64,000 bases of DNA from Stomoxys calcitrans (taxonomy: Eukaryota; Arthropoda; Insecta; Diptera; Muscidae). A program made the translations under genes and the position numbers. Below the pieces are notes generated by a model. It was given only the letters and a program-made list of their open reading frames with translations. It was not told the DNA's origin and ran no database searches. How positions within the stretch are numbered: the first letter of the stretch is position 1; every line of letters starts with the position of its first letter. Shown here piece after piece: positions 10,283-22,054 of this stretch. The stretch is from positions 57,702,561-57,766,560 of the forward strand of contig NC_081552.1 of assembly GCF_963082655.1 (NCBI RefSeq), given 5' to 3'.

Positions 10283-11710
10283 CTAGCTGACCCGGGCACG
10301 CTCCGCTTCGCCTTCTTTTACTTTATATGGGACAAAAGTTTTCTTGGAATATTTGTTTCGACAATTAAGGATCTTTTAGTGAAAAACCGTGCTACGAAAA
10401 TAGTATATCTCTTGACTAACAGTTTAACAATAAAAGTGCCTTTATCTGAATCCCTTATGATCTTTATTGGTCTACGAATTTAAGTTTGGATGGAAGGTGT
10501 ACTCCATTCTTAAAATACTTCATTTCAGCCCGATATTCTCATGATGTCTGATTTAGTGGTGTTTTTGGGGGAGAGATGGTCCCCCAGACACTTGGACATG
10601 AAAAAATTTCAGTATCATGCTCTTCTCTCAAATACCATTTATTTAAACCCAATATTGCCATTGGCTTAAGAGGAGTTTAAAGGATGAGGCGTTCCCCAAA
10701 CACATAGCCCCAAAATTGGTTATCAAATTCGTTTTCCAATCTCAAATACCTTTCATTTGAGCCACATATTTGCGTGGTCGAAAAATTTTTTCCCTTTGGG
10801 GGTGTTTTGGGAAAGGGGTGATGCCCTAAATACATGGTCCTACATTTGGATATCAAATTCGTATTCTACTCCTAAATACCTTTATTTGAGCCCCATATTG
10901 CGATGGTTACTAAAAAATTGCTGTTTGTGGGTTATTTTGGGAAAGGGTTCCGAAAATGGGTATCAATTCTTGCTATACCCCCCAAAACCTTTTATTTAAG
11001 CCCGACATTGTCATGGTCGGTAAATATGCCTGATTTAGGGGTGTTTTGGGGAGTGCGGTGGTCCCCCAAATTCTAAGCCCTAAAAATATATCAGCCACGT
11101 GCTCTATTCTCATATAACTATATATCATTTATTTAAGCCCCATATTGCCATTGCCCTCAAAATTGGATAACAAATTCGTTTTCTAATCTCATTTAAACTC
11201 CTTATTGCAACAGTCAGCAAATATGTCCGGTTTGGGGTATTTGCCCTAAAAAATATTAATATTTAGTTCCACTCTCTTTAAGACCCAAATTGTCTTGGTG
11301 AGCAAATACGTCCTATTTGGGGGTTGTTATGGTGGTGGGACGTCCGCTAGACAGTTGGCCCCTAATGTTGATATCAGATACGTGGTTTACTCCCAAATAC
11401 CTTTAATTTGAACCCCATATTTCTATAGTCGGCAAACATGACCTGCTTGGGGGGTGTTTTGGGGATGGGCGGCCACTCAGTGAGTTGGCCTTGAAAATAT
11501 ATGTCCGCTTCGTGTTCCACTTTAAAAACCCTCATATTGCAGAAGTCAGAAAAAAAAATCCTATTTGGGTGGTGTTGTGGGGGTGGGGTGGCCCCATAGA
11601 CACTTTTGCCGAATATTGATATCAAATACTTTTCATTTGAGGCCCATATTACTATGGTCGTACATTTGTCCCCTTTGGGTGATGTTTTTGGTGAGAGGCG
11701 CTATTTGGAT
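10283..11710 (-). mobile_element. Helitron-like element, family C, second head-to-tail copy
   Basis: CTAG at 10283-10286 followed by 'ctgacccgggcacgctccgc' and the usual 'ctttatatgggacaaaagtt' block. About eight degenerate units of about 130 bp follow, ending near 11710 after 'tgtttttggtgagaggcg'. The 5' head ('caatttgtgtttgtttg') is missing. Same orientation as the preceding copy. Confidence 0.7.
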
Positions 11711-11814
11711 AAAATCAAAGTTGAATTTTGTGCCCATTATAGGCCCATTCTTATCTTCCAAAGCCTCCCAAATGTGATTCTCTTCACGAATATTTTAGTT
11801 TTATAGTGATAATT
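11711..11814. other. Short unassigned junction
   Basis: About 100 bp between C and A sequence ('aaaatcaaagttgaattttg'). No family recognised. Confidence 0.4.
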
Positions 11815-12823
11815 TTGGCGAAACAGCTTCAGTATTACGACGAACTTCTATATCGGACTATATATTGATATAGCCCCCATATAGACCGATCCGCCGATTT
11901 AGGGTCTGAGGCCAATAAAAGCCACAATTATTATCCGATTTTGCTGAAATTATGGACAGTGAGTTGCGTTGGGCCCTTCGATATCCATCGTCAATTTGGC
12001 CCAAATCGATCCAGATTTGAATATAGCTGCCATATAGACCGATCTTCCGATTTAGGGTCTGAGGCCCATAAAAGTCACATTTATTATCCCATTTTGCTGA
12101 AATTTGGGACAGTGAGTTGTGTTAGGTCCCTCGACATCATTCGTCGATTTGGCCCAGATCGGTCCAGATTTGGATATAGCTGTCATATAGACCGATCCTT
12201 CGATTAAGGGTCTTAGGGCCATAAAAGGCGCATTTATTGTCCGATATCGCCGAAAGTTGGGTCATTGAGTTAAGTTAAACCCCTTGACATAGTTCTGCAT
12301 TATGGAACAGATCGGCGAAGATTTGAGTGAATTGTGTTGGGCTCTTCAACATCCTTCTTCAATTTCACTCAGATCGGTCTAGATTTTGATATAGCTGCCA
12401 TATAGACCGATCTCTCGATTTAAAATTTTGGGCCCATAAAAGGCGCATTTATTGTCCGATGATGCCAAAATTTGGGACAGGGAGTTAAGTTAAGCCCTCC
12501 TACATATTTCTGCAATTTGGTCTAGATCGATCAAGATCTTGGACCCAAAAAAGGCGCATTTATAATCCGATTTAATTAGAATTTGACACATTGACTTATG
12601 TTAGGTTTTTCGACATCCGTATATGGTTCAGATCGGTTTATTTTTAGATATAGCTACTAAATAGACCAATATTTTGTTATACATAATTGAACATTGATTT
12701 GTACTTATAAGTATTTGGTATGCAATTTTCACTCGATTTTGATGAAAGGTGCTTTACATATATACCCGAGGTGGTGGGTATACAAAGTTCGTCCCGGCCG
12801 AACTTAACGCCTTTTTACTTGTT
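11815..12823 (+). mobile_element. DINE-like element, family A, 5'-truncated, with hairpin
   Basis: Units read 'atatagctgccatatagacc'. Anchors at 11885, 12038 and 12191 are exactly 153 bp apart, then one irregular interval follows. The 3' end is complete: 'cccgaggtggtgggtatac', hairpin 'gttcgtcccggccgaac' at about 12787-12803, 'cttaacgcctttttacttgt'. Confidence 0.7.
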
Positions 12824-15178
12824 AGTAGCTATATCTAATACTAATAACTTGCAGAACTTGCAAAAGTTGCAGAAAAATGTCGAAGAGCCTAACAAAATGC
12901 ACTGTCCGAAATTTCGGCGAAATCGGACAATAAATGAGCCTTTTATGAGCCCAAAACCTTAAATCGAGAGATCGGTCTATATGGCAACTATATCCAAATC
13001 TGAACCGATCAGTGCCAAATTGAAAAAAGACGTCTAAGATTCTATGATAACTTACTGTCTCAAATATGAGCGATATCGGATAATAAATGCGTCTTTCATG
13101 GCCTCAAAACCTCAAACCGAGAGATGTGTCTATATGACAGCTATATCCAAATCTAGACCAAATTGAAGAAGGATGTTAAAGGGCCTAACACAACTCACTG
13201 TCCCAAATTTCAGCAAAAGCGGGTAATAAATGTGGCTTTTATGGGCCTAAGACCCTTAATCGGAGGATCGTTCTATATGGCGGCTATATCCGACTCTTAG
13301 TCGATCTGGGCCAAATTGACGAATGATGTCGATGTCACACTGTCCCAAATTTCAGCAAAATTGAATGCTTAATGAGGCTTTTATGGGCCTAAGACCCTAA
13401 ATCGGCGGATCGGTCGATATGGCTGATATATCCAAATCTGAACCGAATTGAGCCAAATTGATGAATGATGTCGAAGGGCTTTACGCAACTCACTGTCCCC
13501 AATTTCAACAAAATCGGATAATAAATGTGGCTTTTATGGGCCTAAGGGCCTAAATCGGCGTATCGGTCTATATGGGGGCTATATCAAGATATAGTCCGAT
13601 ATAGCCCATCTTCGAACTTAACCTGCTTATGGACAAACAAGTAAAAAGGCGTTAAGTTCGGCCGGGCCGAATCTTATATACCCTCCACCATGGATCGCAT
13701 TAGTCGAGTTCTTTTCCCGGCATCTCTTCTTAGACAAAAAAGGATATAAGAAAAGAGTTGCTCTGCTATTAAAACGATATCAAGATATGTTCCGGTTCGG
13801 ACCACAATTAATTTATATGTTGGAGACCTGTGTAAAATTTCAGCCAATTCGTATAAGAATGGCGCCCATTGAGGCTCACGAAGTAAAATAGAGAGATCGA
13901 TTTATATGGGATCTGTATCGGGCTATAGACCAATTCAGACCATAATAAACACGTTTGTTGATGGTCATGAGAGGATCTGTCGTACAAAATTTCAGGCATA
14001 TCGGATAATAATTGCGACCTCTCGAGGCTCAAGAAGTCAAGATCCCAGATCGGTTTATATGGCAGCTATATCAGGTTATGAACCGATTTGAATCTTATTT
14101 GATACAGTTGTTGAAAGTAAAAATAAAATACGTCATGCAAAATTTCAGCCAAATCGGATAGGAATTGCGCCCTCTAAAAGCTCAAGAAATCAAATCCCCA
14201 GATCTGTTTATATGACAGCTATATCAGGTTATGGACCGATTTGAACCATACTTGGCACAGTTGTTGGACATCATAACGAAATAGTTCATGCAAAAATCGG
14301 ATAAGAATTGCGCCCTCTAGAGGCTCAAGAAGTCAAGACCCAAGATCGGTTTATATGGCAGCTATATCAGGTTATGGACCGATTTGAACCATAGTTGTCA
14401 CAGTTGTTGGGTATCGTAACAAAACACGTCGTGCAAAATTTCATTCTGATCGGATAACAATTGCGGAGTCTAGAGGCTCAAGAAGTCAAGACCCAAGATC
14501 GGTTTATATGGCAGCTATATCAGGTTATGAACCGATTTGAACTATACTTGGCACGGTTGTTGGATATCATAGCAAAACACGTTGTGCAAAATGTGATTCC
14601 AATAGGATAAGAATTGCGCACTCTAGAGGCTCAAGAAGTCAAGACCCAAGATCGGTTTATATGGCAGCTATATCAAAACATGGACCGATATGGCCCATTT
14701 ACAATACCAACCGACCTACACTAATAAGAAGTATTTGTGCAAAATTTCAAGCAACTAGCTTTACTCCTTCGGAAGTTAGCGTGCTTTCGACAGACAGACG
14801 GACGGTCGGACGGACGGACAGACGGACGGACATGGCTAGATCGACATAAAATGTCGCGACGATCAAGAATATATACTTTATGGGGTCTCAGACGAATATT
14901 TCGTGTAGTTACAAACAGAATGACGAAATTAGTATACCCCCCATCTTATGGTGAAGGGTATAAAAAAGAATCTGTGCAAAGTTTCAGCTCAATATCTCTA
15001 TTTTTAAAGACTGTAGCGTGATTTCAACGGACAGACGGACGGACATGTCTAGATCGTCATAGATTTTTGCGCTGATCATGAATATATATACTTTATAGGG
15101 TCGTAAAGGGATATTTCGATGTGTTGCAAACGGAATGACAAAATGAATATACCCCCATCCTTCGGCGGTGGGTATAAA
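12824..15178 (-). mobile_element. DINE-like element, family A, split by a nested B element
   Basis: The left part 12824-13635 ends in 'acctgcttatggacaa'. The right part 14968-15178 starts 'gaatctgtgcaaagtttcag' and ends 'cggcggtgggtataaac'. In the undivided A copy at 23142 these two phrases are contiguous, so a B element (13636-14967) was inserted between them. The A hairpin end on the left is missing. Confidence 0.7.
13636..14967 (-). mobile_element. DINE-like element, family B, nested in A; mixed terminus
   Basis: Starts 'acaagtaaaaaggcgttaag' (family A outer end) but continues from the hairpin into 'aatcttatataccctccacc' (family B inner end). Its body has B units ('ggtttatatggcagctatat', 'ctctagaggctcaagaagtc'), a ggac-rich tract near 14797-14830, and the B 5' end 'catcttatggtgaagggtat'. 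The mixed terminus suggests exchange between families at the hairpin. Confidence 0.7.
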
Positions 15179-15367
15179 CATTTTATTGAACCATTAAATA
15201 TGAAAAAGTAGAAAATACCCAAAAATGGACCTGTGTTAGAATAATTCCAGCTCGAGATATGAAAGAGGTATCCTAATGAAATTGGTATTGGCGTAAAGTG
15301 GACGGTCAAAACTAATTAACAAATGTATCCCGTAATATAAGGTGATGTTTGTGGGGAAATTGGCTTG
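15179..15367. other. Unassigned spacer
   Basis: AT-rich, no sustained frame and no recognised repeat. Confidence 0.4.
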
Positions 15368-15689
15368 TCGAAATTCGGCAATTTTTTGCATTCAAATATT
15401 AAAAAAAAAATCAAAATTCTTAGGAGTGTGATTTCTGGAAACAAGACACTAATTGTTGCACTGGATGGTTTCTATATTAAAAAAATAACTTAATGGTGAT
15501 AAGTCAGCAGGTGCTATTTTATCTCAATGTTGTTAAATCCACCTTTCTTCGCTAAATGTTGAAAAGATATTAAAAGCATTGTGGTTTAAATAAATTATGC
15601 TCTAAATTATGAATATACGAAATTTCATCTAATTTTGACAAGGGAGTCGAGGGTCAAGCGTAATGGTAACCCATTAACCCATTTTGACT
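15368..15689 (+). repeat. Unclassified dispersed repeat, family F
   Basis: Shares 'aaaattcttaggagtg', 'gatggtttctatattaaaa', 'cttcgctaaatgttg' and 'tcatctaattttgacaagg' with the minus-strand copy at 34372-36180, and its last part with 17583-17648. Non-coding, class unknown. Confidence 0.5.
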
Positions 15690-16215
15690 TTAAACATATT
15701 TATTGAAAATTGTCTATAGAAAAGATTTTAGGAAATTTTTTCGTTTGAAAAGATGTGGGTGAAAAGTTTGTCTTTAGAAAATTTATCACTGAAATACAGT
15801 TTTTAGAAAAAAAAAACTTTGAGGAATTTTTAGAAAAATGTTGTCCTTAGGAAATATTTAAAAGAAATTTTGGGGCCCGGGCTGATGAGAATGTTATGCT
15901 GAATTTTGTCTTTAGGAAAAGCTGTGATGAAGTTTTGTTTTTAAAAATATTACTCTGAAATTACGTCTTGGAAAAAATGTCATTAAAATTTTTATAGAAA
16001 AAATTTCACAAAAATTAGTTTTGAAAAAATTTCATTAAAATTTTGAACTTAAGAGAAATAATTTCGAGGTGGTCCTAGTCTAATCAAAATGTTCTCTCTT
16101 TTGTCATTTTAAAAAGTTTTACTAAAATTTTGTGTATAGAATAAATTAAATATATATTTTTTTTTAGACAAAATATAGACAAAATCATTTTGGGGGGTCT
16201 CGGCCCGAGGGCCGC
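15690..16215. repeat. AT-rich degenerate array (family G)
   Basis: Same texture as 1-1007: 'gaaaattttgtctttagaa'-like units with GC islands 'ggggcccgggctgatgag' (15873) and 'ctcggcccgagggccgc' (16200). Confidence 0.55.
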
Positions 16216-16225
16216 TACGTCCCTG

Positions 16226-17060
16226 ATGGCAGCTATATCAGGTTATATGCTGATATAGACTATACTTGGCACAAATGTTGCAAGTCATACCAGAACACTT
16301 CGTGCAAAATTTACCAAATCTAGATGCTCAAAAAGTCAAGACTCAAGATCGATTTATATGGCAGCTATATCAGGTTATGTACCGATTAGCGCCATACTTA
16401 GCACAGTTATTGAAAGTCATAACAAAATGTTAGCCAAATCGGATGAGAATTGCGCGCTCTATTGGCTCAAGAAGTCAAGATCCAAGATCGGTTTATATGA
16501 TAGCTACATCAGGTTATGGACCAATTTGAACCATACTTAGCATAGTTGTTGGAAGTCATAACAAAATTTGAGCCAAATCGGATAGAAATTGTGCCCTCAA
16601 GAACTCAAGATCGGTTCATTTGACAGCTATATCAGGTTGTGAACCGATTTGAACCACACTTAAGACAATTGTTGTAAATCATAACAAAACACCTCATGCT
16701 AAATTTTAGCCAAATCGGATAAGAATTGCGCCCTCTAGAGGCTCAGGAAATCAAGATCCCAGATCGGTTTATATGACAGCTATATCAAAACATGAACCGA
16801 TATAGCCAATTTACAATCCCAACCAACCTACACTAATAAGAAGTATTCGTGGAAACTTTCAAGCGCCTAGCTTTACTCCTTCGAAAGTTAGCGTGCTTTG
16901 CTTTCGACAGACGGACGGACGGACATGGATAGATCGAATTAAAATGTCATGACGATCAAGAATATATATACTTTATGGGGTCTTAGACGCATATTTCGTG
17001 GTGTTTCAAACGGAATGACAAAATAACATATCCACCATTCTATAGTGGAGGGTATAAAAA
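16226..17060 (-). mobile_element. DINE-like element, family B, hairpin end missing
   Basis: Starts inside a unit ('ggcagctatatcaggttat'), carries about four 153-bp-type units, then the B 5' region ('tcgacagacggacggacgga', 'aatatatatactttatgggg') and the terminus 'tatagtggagggtataaaa'. The outer hairpin end is absent at the join with the G array. Confidence 0.65.
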
Positions 17061-17196
17061 TCACAAATTAATATACAAAAATAATCTTTTTCTGTGTAAA
17101 GATAAAACATTTTTATCTAAAGGTAAAATTTCTATGAAATATTGACTAAGGGCGAAATTATCTCCTCGATATTATTTTTTCTGCGAGAAAGATTAT
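17061..17196. repeat. AT-rich array (family G)
   Basis: Short stretch of the same degenerate units as 1-1007 ('taaaggtaaaatttctatg'). No gene. Confidence 0.4.
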
Positions 17197-17431
17197 TTCT
17201 TGCGTTAGTGGAGCTTAAATGACTACGAGAATGTGTGTTTAGGAAGAAGAGATAGTTTTAATGAATTGAAGAAAAGAAATTGCCAGCAATCAGACAATAG
17301 GGCATGTATATCACAACCATTGGCAGACGCGTTTCTGGGCTGGTGACCCTCATCTTCTTCAATTCATAAAAACAATCCATTCTTCCTTAACACACATTTC
17401 CGTGGTCATTTAAGCTCCACTAACGCAAGAA
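17197..17431. repeat. Foldback element with 77-bp inverted arms
   Basis: Arms 17197-17273 and 17355-17431 are imperfect inverted copies, starting 'ttcttgcgttagtggagc' and ending 'gctccactaacgcaagaa'. The 81-bp centre contains 'gacaatagggcatgtatat'. It could fold into a long hairpin. No transposase frame and no clear target duplication, so class is unknown; a MITE or foldback element is likely. Confidence 0.65.
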
Positions 17432-17582
17432 AGAAGGATTTATTTTAATGGCCGGCTCTAATAGCCAAACAAACGAAAATAAAAGAAAGATTTTAATAAA
17501 TTTCAAAGCATTTTTCAAAAGAAAGCATTTTACTAAAATTTTTCTATAGACAATTTGCAATGAATATTTTTAAAGACGAAAT
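17432..17582. repeat. AT-rich array (family G)
   Basis: Degenerate 'taaaatttttctatagac'-type units, no frame. Confidence 0.4.
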
Positions 17583-17648
17583 TGTAACCCATTACGTTCG
17601 ACCTCCGATTCATTTTTCCGATTTGGATAAAATTTCATATATTCATAA
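17583..17648 (-). repeat. Family F fragment
   Basis: 'gtaacccattacgttcgac' through 'atttcatatattcataat' matches the left part of the F copy at 34372-34430. It is cut by the B2 element that starts at 17649. Confidence 0.5.
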
Positions 17649-18815
17649 TTTTTATACCCACCACCATAGGATGGGGGTATTCTAATCTAGTCATTCCGTT
17701 TGTAACACCTCGAAATATTCGTCTAAGACCCCTTAAAGTATATATACTCTTGATCGTCTCGATGTTCTGAGTCGATCTAGCCATGTCCGTCCGTCCGCAC
17801 GTCTGTCGAAATCACGATATCGGTCGAACGTGAAGAGCTAGCCGCTTTTGCACAGATACTAACTATTGATGTAGGTCATTGGGGACTGCAACTGGGCCAT
17901 ATCGGTTCAGAATTACATATATAAACCGATCTCCCAATTTGATTTCGTGAGCCCCTGGAAACCGTAATTCTTGTCCGATTAGGCTAAAATTTTGCATTTA
18001 CTGTTCTGTCATGAATTCCAACAACTATGCCAAGTACGGTCTGAATCCGTCTATAACCTTTTATAGCTCGTATATAAACCGATCTCCCGATTTGACTTCT
18101 TGAGTCATTAGAAGGCGCAACTTTTGCCCGATTTGGCTGAAATCGTGCATGTAGTGTTCTGTTATGACTTTCAACAACTGTGCCAAGTACGGTCCGATTC
18201 GGTCTATATATAGCTCCCATATAATTCAGGTTCCATATAAACCGATTACAAGGCAAAAGTTTTGTATGACTTTCAACAACTGTGCCAAGTACGGTCCGAT
18301 TCGGTCTATATATAGCTCCCATATAATTCAGGTTCCATATAAACCGATTACAAGGCAAAAGTTTTGTCTGATTTGGCTGAAATTGTGCATGTAGTGTTCT
18401 GTTATGACTTTCAACAACTGTGCCTACTACGATGCAAATCGGTCTATAACCTGATATTTGACCGATTTAAAGCACACTTAAGACACTTGTTGTAAATCAT
18501 AACAAAACACCTCATGCTAAATTTTAGCAAAATCGGATAAGAATTGCGCCCCCTAGAGGCTCAGGATGTCAAGATCCCACATCGGTTTTTATGACAGCTA
18601 TATCAAAACATGAACCGATATAACCCATTTACAATCCATTCGCTTTGTAGAAGCTGTTATTTTTGATGGTTTGGCAGAAGTTTGGAATGTAGAATAAATT
18701 TATGGCTTTTAATTAAATTTATTTTTTATACATTTTTAGAAGAATCCATAGTGGTGGGTTCCCAAGATTCGGCCCGGCCGAACTTAGCAAGCTTTTACTT
18801 GTTTTCACCTGATTT
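17649..18815 (+). mobile_element. DINE-like element, B2 variant, with tandem duplication and an inverted unit
   Basis: 5' end 'ttatacccaccaccatagg', B body with 'cttgatcgtctcgatgttc', then a 102-bp perfect tandem duplication (18163-18264, 18265-18366). After about 18460 the sequence reverses orientation to about 18640, matching the minus-oriented B at 16643-16829, then resumes with the B2 3' module (18650-18815). That module ends 'gtggtgggttcccaagatt', hairpin 'ttcggcccggccgaa', 'gcaagcttttacttgtt'. Confidence 0.65.
18163..18366 (+). repeat. Perfect 102-bp tandem duplication
   Basis: Two copies, 18163-18264 and 18265-18366, identical by eye, each starting 'tatgactttcaacaactgtg'. The length is 34 codons, so a frame stays open through both. 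Identity implies a recent event inside an otherwise diverged element. Confidence 0.85.
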
Positions 18816-18904
18816 GGGAGAAACTTCGAGCAAGAACTTGTGTTATGACTTCCAACATACACGCTATGTATGATCCAAATCGGTCTATAAACAGATATAG
18901 CCCC
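18816..18904 (+). repeat. Short family B fragment
   Basis: Contains 'tgttatgacttccaacata' and 'atccaaatcggtctataaac', typical B unit phrases, ending 'tagaaaccgattgg' at the join with family C. Confidence 0.5.
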
Positions 18905-20155
18905 TATAGAAACCGATTGGCCTTAAAATTGGATATCAAATTCGTTTTCTAATCTCATTTAAACTCCTTATTGCAAAAGTCAGCATATACGTCCTGTTTG
19001 TGTCATTGTCCCTTAAAACTATAAATATTTAGTTCCACTCTCTTTAAGACCCAAATTGTCTTGATGAGCATATACGTCCTACTTGGGGGATGTTATGGTG
19101 GTGGGACGTCCCTTAGACAGTTGGTCCCTAATGTTGATATCACATACGTGATCTACTCCCAAATACCTTTAATTTGAGCCCCATATTTCCATAGTCGGCA
19201 AACATGACCGGCTTGGGGGTGTTTTGGGGATGGGCGGCCACTCAGTGAGTTCAAAATATGTACCGGATCCGTGTTCCACTTTAAAAAACCCTCTTTTTTG
19301 AGCCTCATATTGCAAAAGTCAGCAAATACATCCTATTTGGATGGTGTTGTGGGGTGGGGTGGCCCAATAGACACTTTTTTCCGAATGTTGATATCAAATT
19401 CGTGCTTTACTCCCAAAGACCTTTTATTTGAGCCCCATATTGCTATGGTCTTAAATTTTTCCCCTTTGGAGGATGTTTTTGGGGAGAGGCGGCCCCCCAA
19501 ACACTTGGTCCCATCTTTGGATATCTGGTTCTAATTCTACACTCAAATACCGTTTATTTAAGCCCCATATTCCCATGGTCAGTAAATAAGTGCTGTTTGG
19601 GGGGTGTTTTGGGGAAATGTGGACCCCTAGAGACGTGGTCCTGCATATGGATATCAGATTCGTATTCTATTCGCAAATACCTTTCATATTGCCATGGTCG
19701 GTAAGTATATCCGATTTAGGTGTGTTTTGGGGCTTGGTGTGGTCCCCCTAACACTTGGTCCGACAATTGCATATCAAATACGTTTTCTTATCCTACATAC
19801 CTTTCATTTGATTCCCATATTGTCGGGATTGGTCTAAATATATGTTTGTTAAGTTTTAGGGTGGGGCGGCCCCCCAAGGTACCCCATCCGAAATTTGGAC
19901 ACCAAATTTTTATTTTTAGGGTACTATATGAGAGCACACAAAATTTCGCTTAAATCGCACCACCCATCTTCGAAATCTGGCGTTTCTGAAAATTAGGGTA
20001 AGGGCGACGGTCGACCCGCCCTTCAGATGTCAAAAAATTTAGTACCCTATTTTCACCACGGGATCATTATGCACCACCTGTGATAATTTCAAGGAAATCG
20101 GTTAAGCCGTTTTTGAGCCTATAAGGAATACACAAACAAACAAACACAGATTGAT
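18905..20155 (-). mobile_element. Helitron-like element, family C, 3'-truncated
   Basis: Starts inside the element ('cttaaaattggatatcaaat'), runs through units with 'tgagccccatattgctatgg' and 'ggggtgttttggggaaatg', and ends with the C 5' head: 'ggttaagccgtttttgagcc', 'aaacaaacaaacacagattg'. The CTAG end is missing. Its 5' head abuts the 5' end of a B element, sharing the 'atttttata' boundary. Confidence 0.7.
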
Positions 20156-21560
20156 TTTTATACCCTCCACCATAGGATGCTGGTATACTAATTTCGAAAT
20201 ATGCGTCTAAGACCCCATGAAGTATATCTATCGTCATGTCATTTTAAGTCGATCTTGCCATGTCCGTCCATCTGCCCGTCCGTCCGTCTGTAGTCTGTCG
20301 AAAGCACGCTTACTTTCGAAGGAGTAAAGCTAGCCGCTTGAAATTTTGCACAAATACTTTTTATTAGTGTAGGTCGGTTGGTATTGTAAATGGGTCAAAT
20401 CGGTCCATGTTTTGATATAGCTGCCATATAAACCGATCTTGGGTCTTGACTTCTAGAGCCTCTAAAGAGCGCGATTCTCGTCCGACTTTATTGAAATTTT
20501 GCACGTTGTGTTTTAGTAGCACTTTCAACAAATGTGGTAAGTATGATTCAAACCGGTTCATAATCTGACATATCTGTCATATAAACCGATCTTGGACCTT
20601 GACTTCATAAGCCAATTGAGTGCCCAATTCTCATCCGATTGGCTGAAGTTTAGCACGTGGTGTTTTGGTATCACTTCCAACAGCTGCGCTAAGTATGGTT
20701 CAAATCGGTCTACGTTTTGATATAGCTGACTTCTTGAGCCGCTAAAGGGCACAATTCTTATCCGATTTGGCTGAAAATTTGTATGAGGTGTTGCGATATG
20801 ACTTCCAACAACTGTGCTGAGTACGGTTGAAATCAGTCTATAACCTGATATAGCTGTCATATAAACCTATCTGGGGTCTTCACTTCTTGAGCGTCTAGAG
20901 TGCGCAATTCCTATCTGATTTGGCTGAAATTTTGCACGACGTGTTTTGTTATGATTTCCAACAACTGTATCAAGAATGGTTTAAATAGGTTCATAACCTG
21001 ATATAGCTGCCATATAAACCGATCTGGGGTCTTGACTTCTTGAGCCACTAGAGGACGCAATCATTATCCGATTTGTCTTAAAATAGCATGAGGTGTTTTT
21101 TAAGACTTTCAACAACTGTGCTAAGAATAGTTCAAATCGGTCCATAACCTGATATAGCTGATAAATAAACCGATCTGGGGTCTTGACTTTTTCAGCCTCT
21201 ACAGGGAGCAATTCTCACCCGATTTGGCTGAAATATTACATGACATGTTTTGTTATGACTTCCAACAACTGTATTTAGAATGGTTCAAATTGGTCCATAA
21301 CCTGATATAGCTGCCATATAAACCGATATGGGATCTTGACTTCTTGAGCCACTAGAGGGCGCAATTATTATCCGATTTAGATGAAATTTTGTACAACGGC
21401 TTCTCTCATGACCTTTAACATATGTGTCGAATATGGCATCGGTTTAAAGCCTAATACAGCTTCCCTTTAAACCGATCTCCCTATTAAAGTGGCTAAAATT
21501 TTACACAATGACTTCTACTATGGTCTACAATATTCAGTTCAATTATGGTCTAAAATGAGC
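20156..21560 (+). mobile_element. DINE-like element, family B, hairpin end missing
   Basis: Starts 'ttttataccctccaccatag', then 'gtccgtccatctgcccgtcc' and about eight units ('catataaaccgatcttggg', 'ttcaacaactgtgctaag'). It stops at 'aataacttgatattgttcc' without 'ccatggtggagggta' or the hairpin. Confidence 0.7.
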
Positions 21561-21723
21561 AATAACTTGATATTGTTCCAATAACATAACATAAAATAAA
21601 ATAAAATAAGAAAAGATGGTTGAACAAAAAATTAGAAACACCAAAAGATTTCTACGTTATTTCAATTGTAAACTTATTTCTTTCCTTGCCCACTAATTGA
21701 CCAAACGGCAAACGCAAGTGTAA

Positions 21724-21730
21724 TATAAAA
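21724..21730 (+). promoter_or_regulatory. TATA-like motif upstream of a small open frame
   Basis: 'tataaaa' 58 bp before the ATG at 21782. Such motifs are common by chance in DNA this AT-rich. It is listed only because it precedes the one open frame here that lies outside all repeat families. Confidence 0.12.
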
Positions 21731-21781
21731 CTGCCTCTCATAGATTAAAGTCTGCTGACTAATATAATTTTCAATTTCACT

Positions 21782-22036
21782 ATGAATCACCAACTTAATA
21801 CCTACATTTTTGTAAACATCCAATTTGACTCGTCGAATTTCATTAACAATTTTCGTACATGTTTTTCATGTAAAAAGATTTTCTTGGAAGAAAATCAAAA
21901 ACTCAAAAAGCAAATTTTAAAATGTTTTAAATTATATTTCACTGTGCTCAAATCTACTCTCAAAGCCAACAGAACTAACAAATTTCTCTTAATCACTATG
22001 TACTCCGTATCAATTGCCTTAAATATTGTATTATGA
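21782..22036 (+). CDS. Small hypothetical open frame, 84 codons
   Basis: ATG with A at position -3, running to TAA. The peptide starts MNHQLNTYIFVNIQFDSSNF, has a central lysine-rich stretch (KKIFLEENQKLKKQILK) with a CFSC pair before it, and a hydrophobic end (LLITMYSVSIALNIVL). It is not inside any recognised repeat and has a TATA-like motif 58 bp upstream. It ends 18 bp before an A element, and no AATAAA is seen. I recognise no family; a chance frame in AT-rich DNA is the main alternative. Confidence 0.17.
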   Translation: MNHQLNTYIFVNIQFDSSNFINNFRTCFSCKKIFLEENQKLKKQILKCFKLYFTVLKSTLKANRTNKFLLITMYSVSIALNIVL

Positions 22037-22054
22037 ATTACGGAATTCCAAGAA

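Larger units (their letters stand above)
21561..22054. other. Apparently single-copy segment
   Basis: Opens with a short (aaaat)n tract at about 21590-21613. No repeat family recognised afterwards. It contains the small open frame at 21782-22036. Confidence 0.4.
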
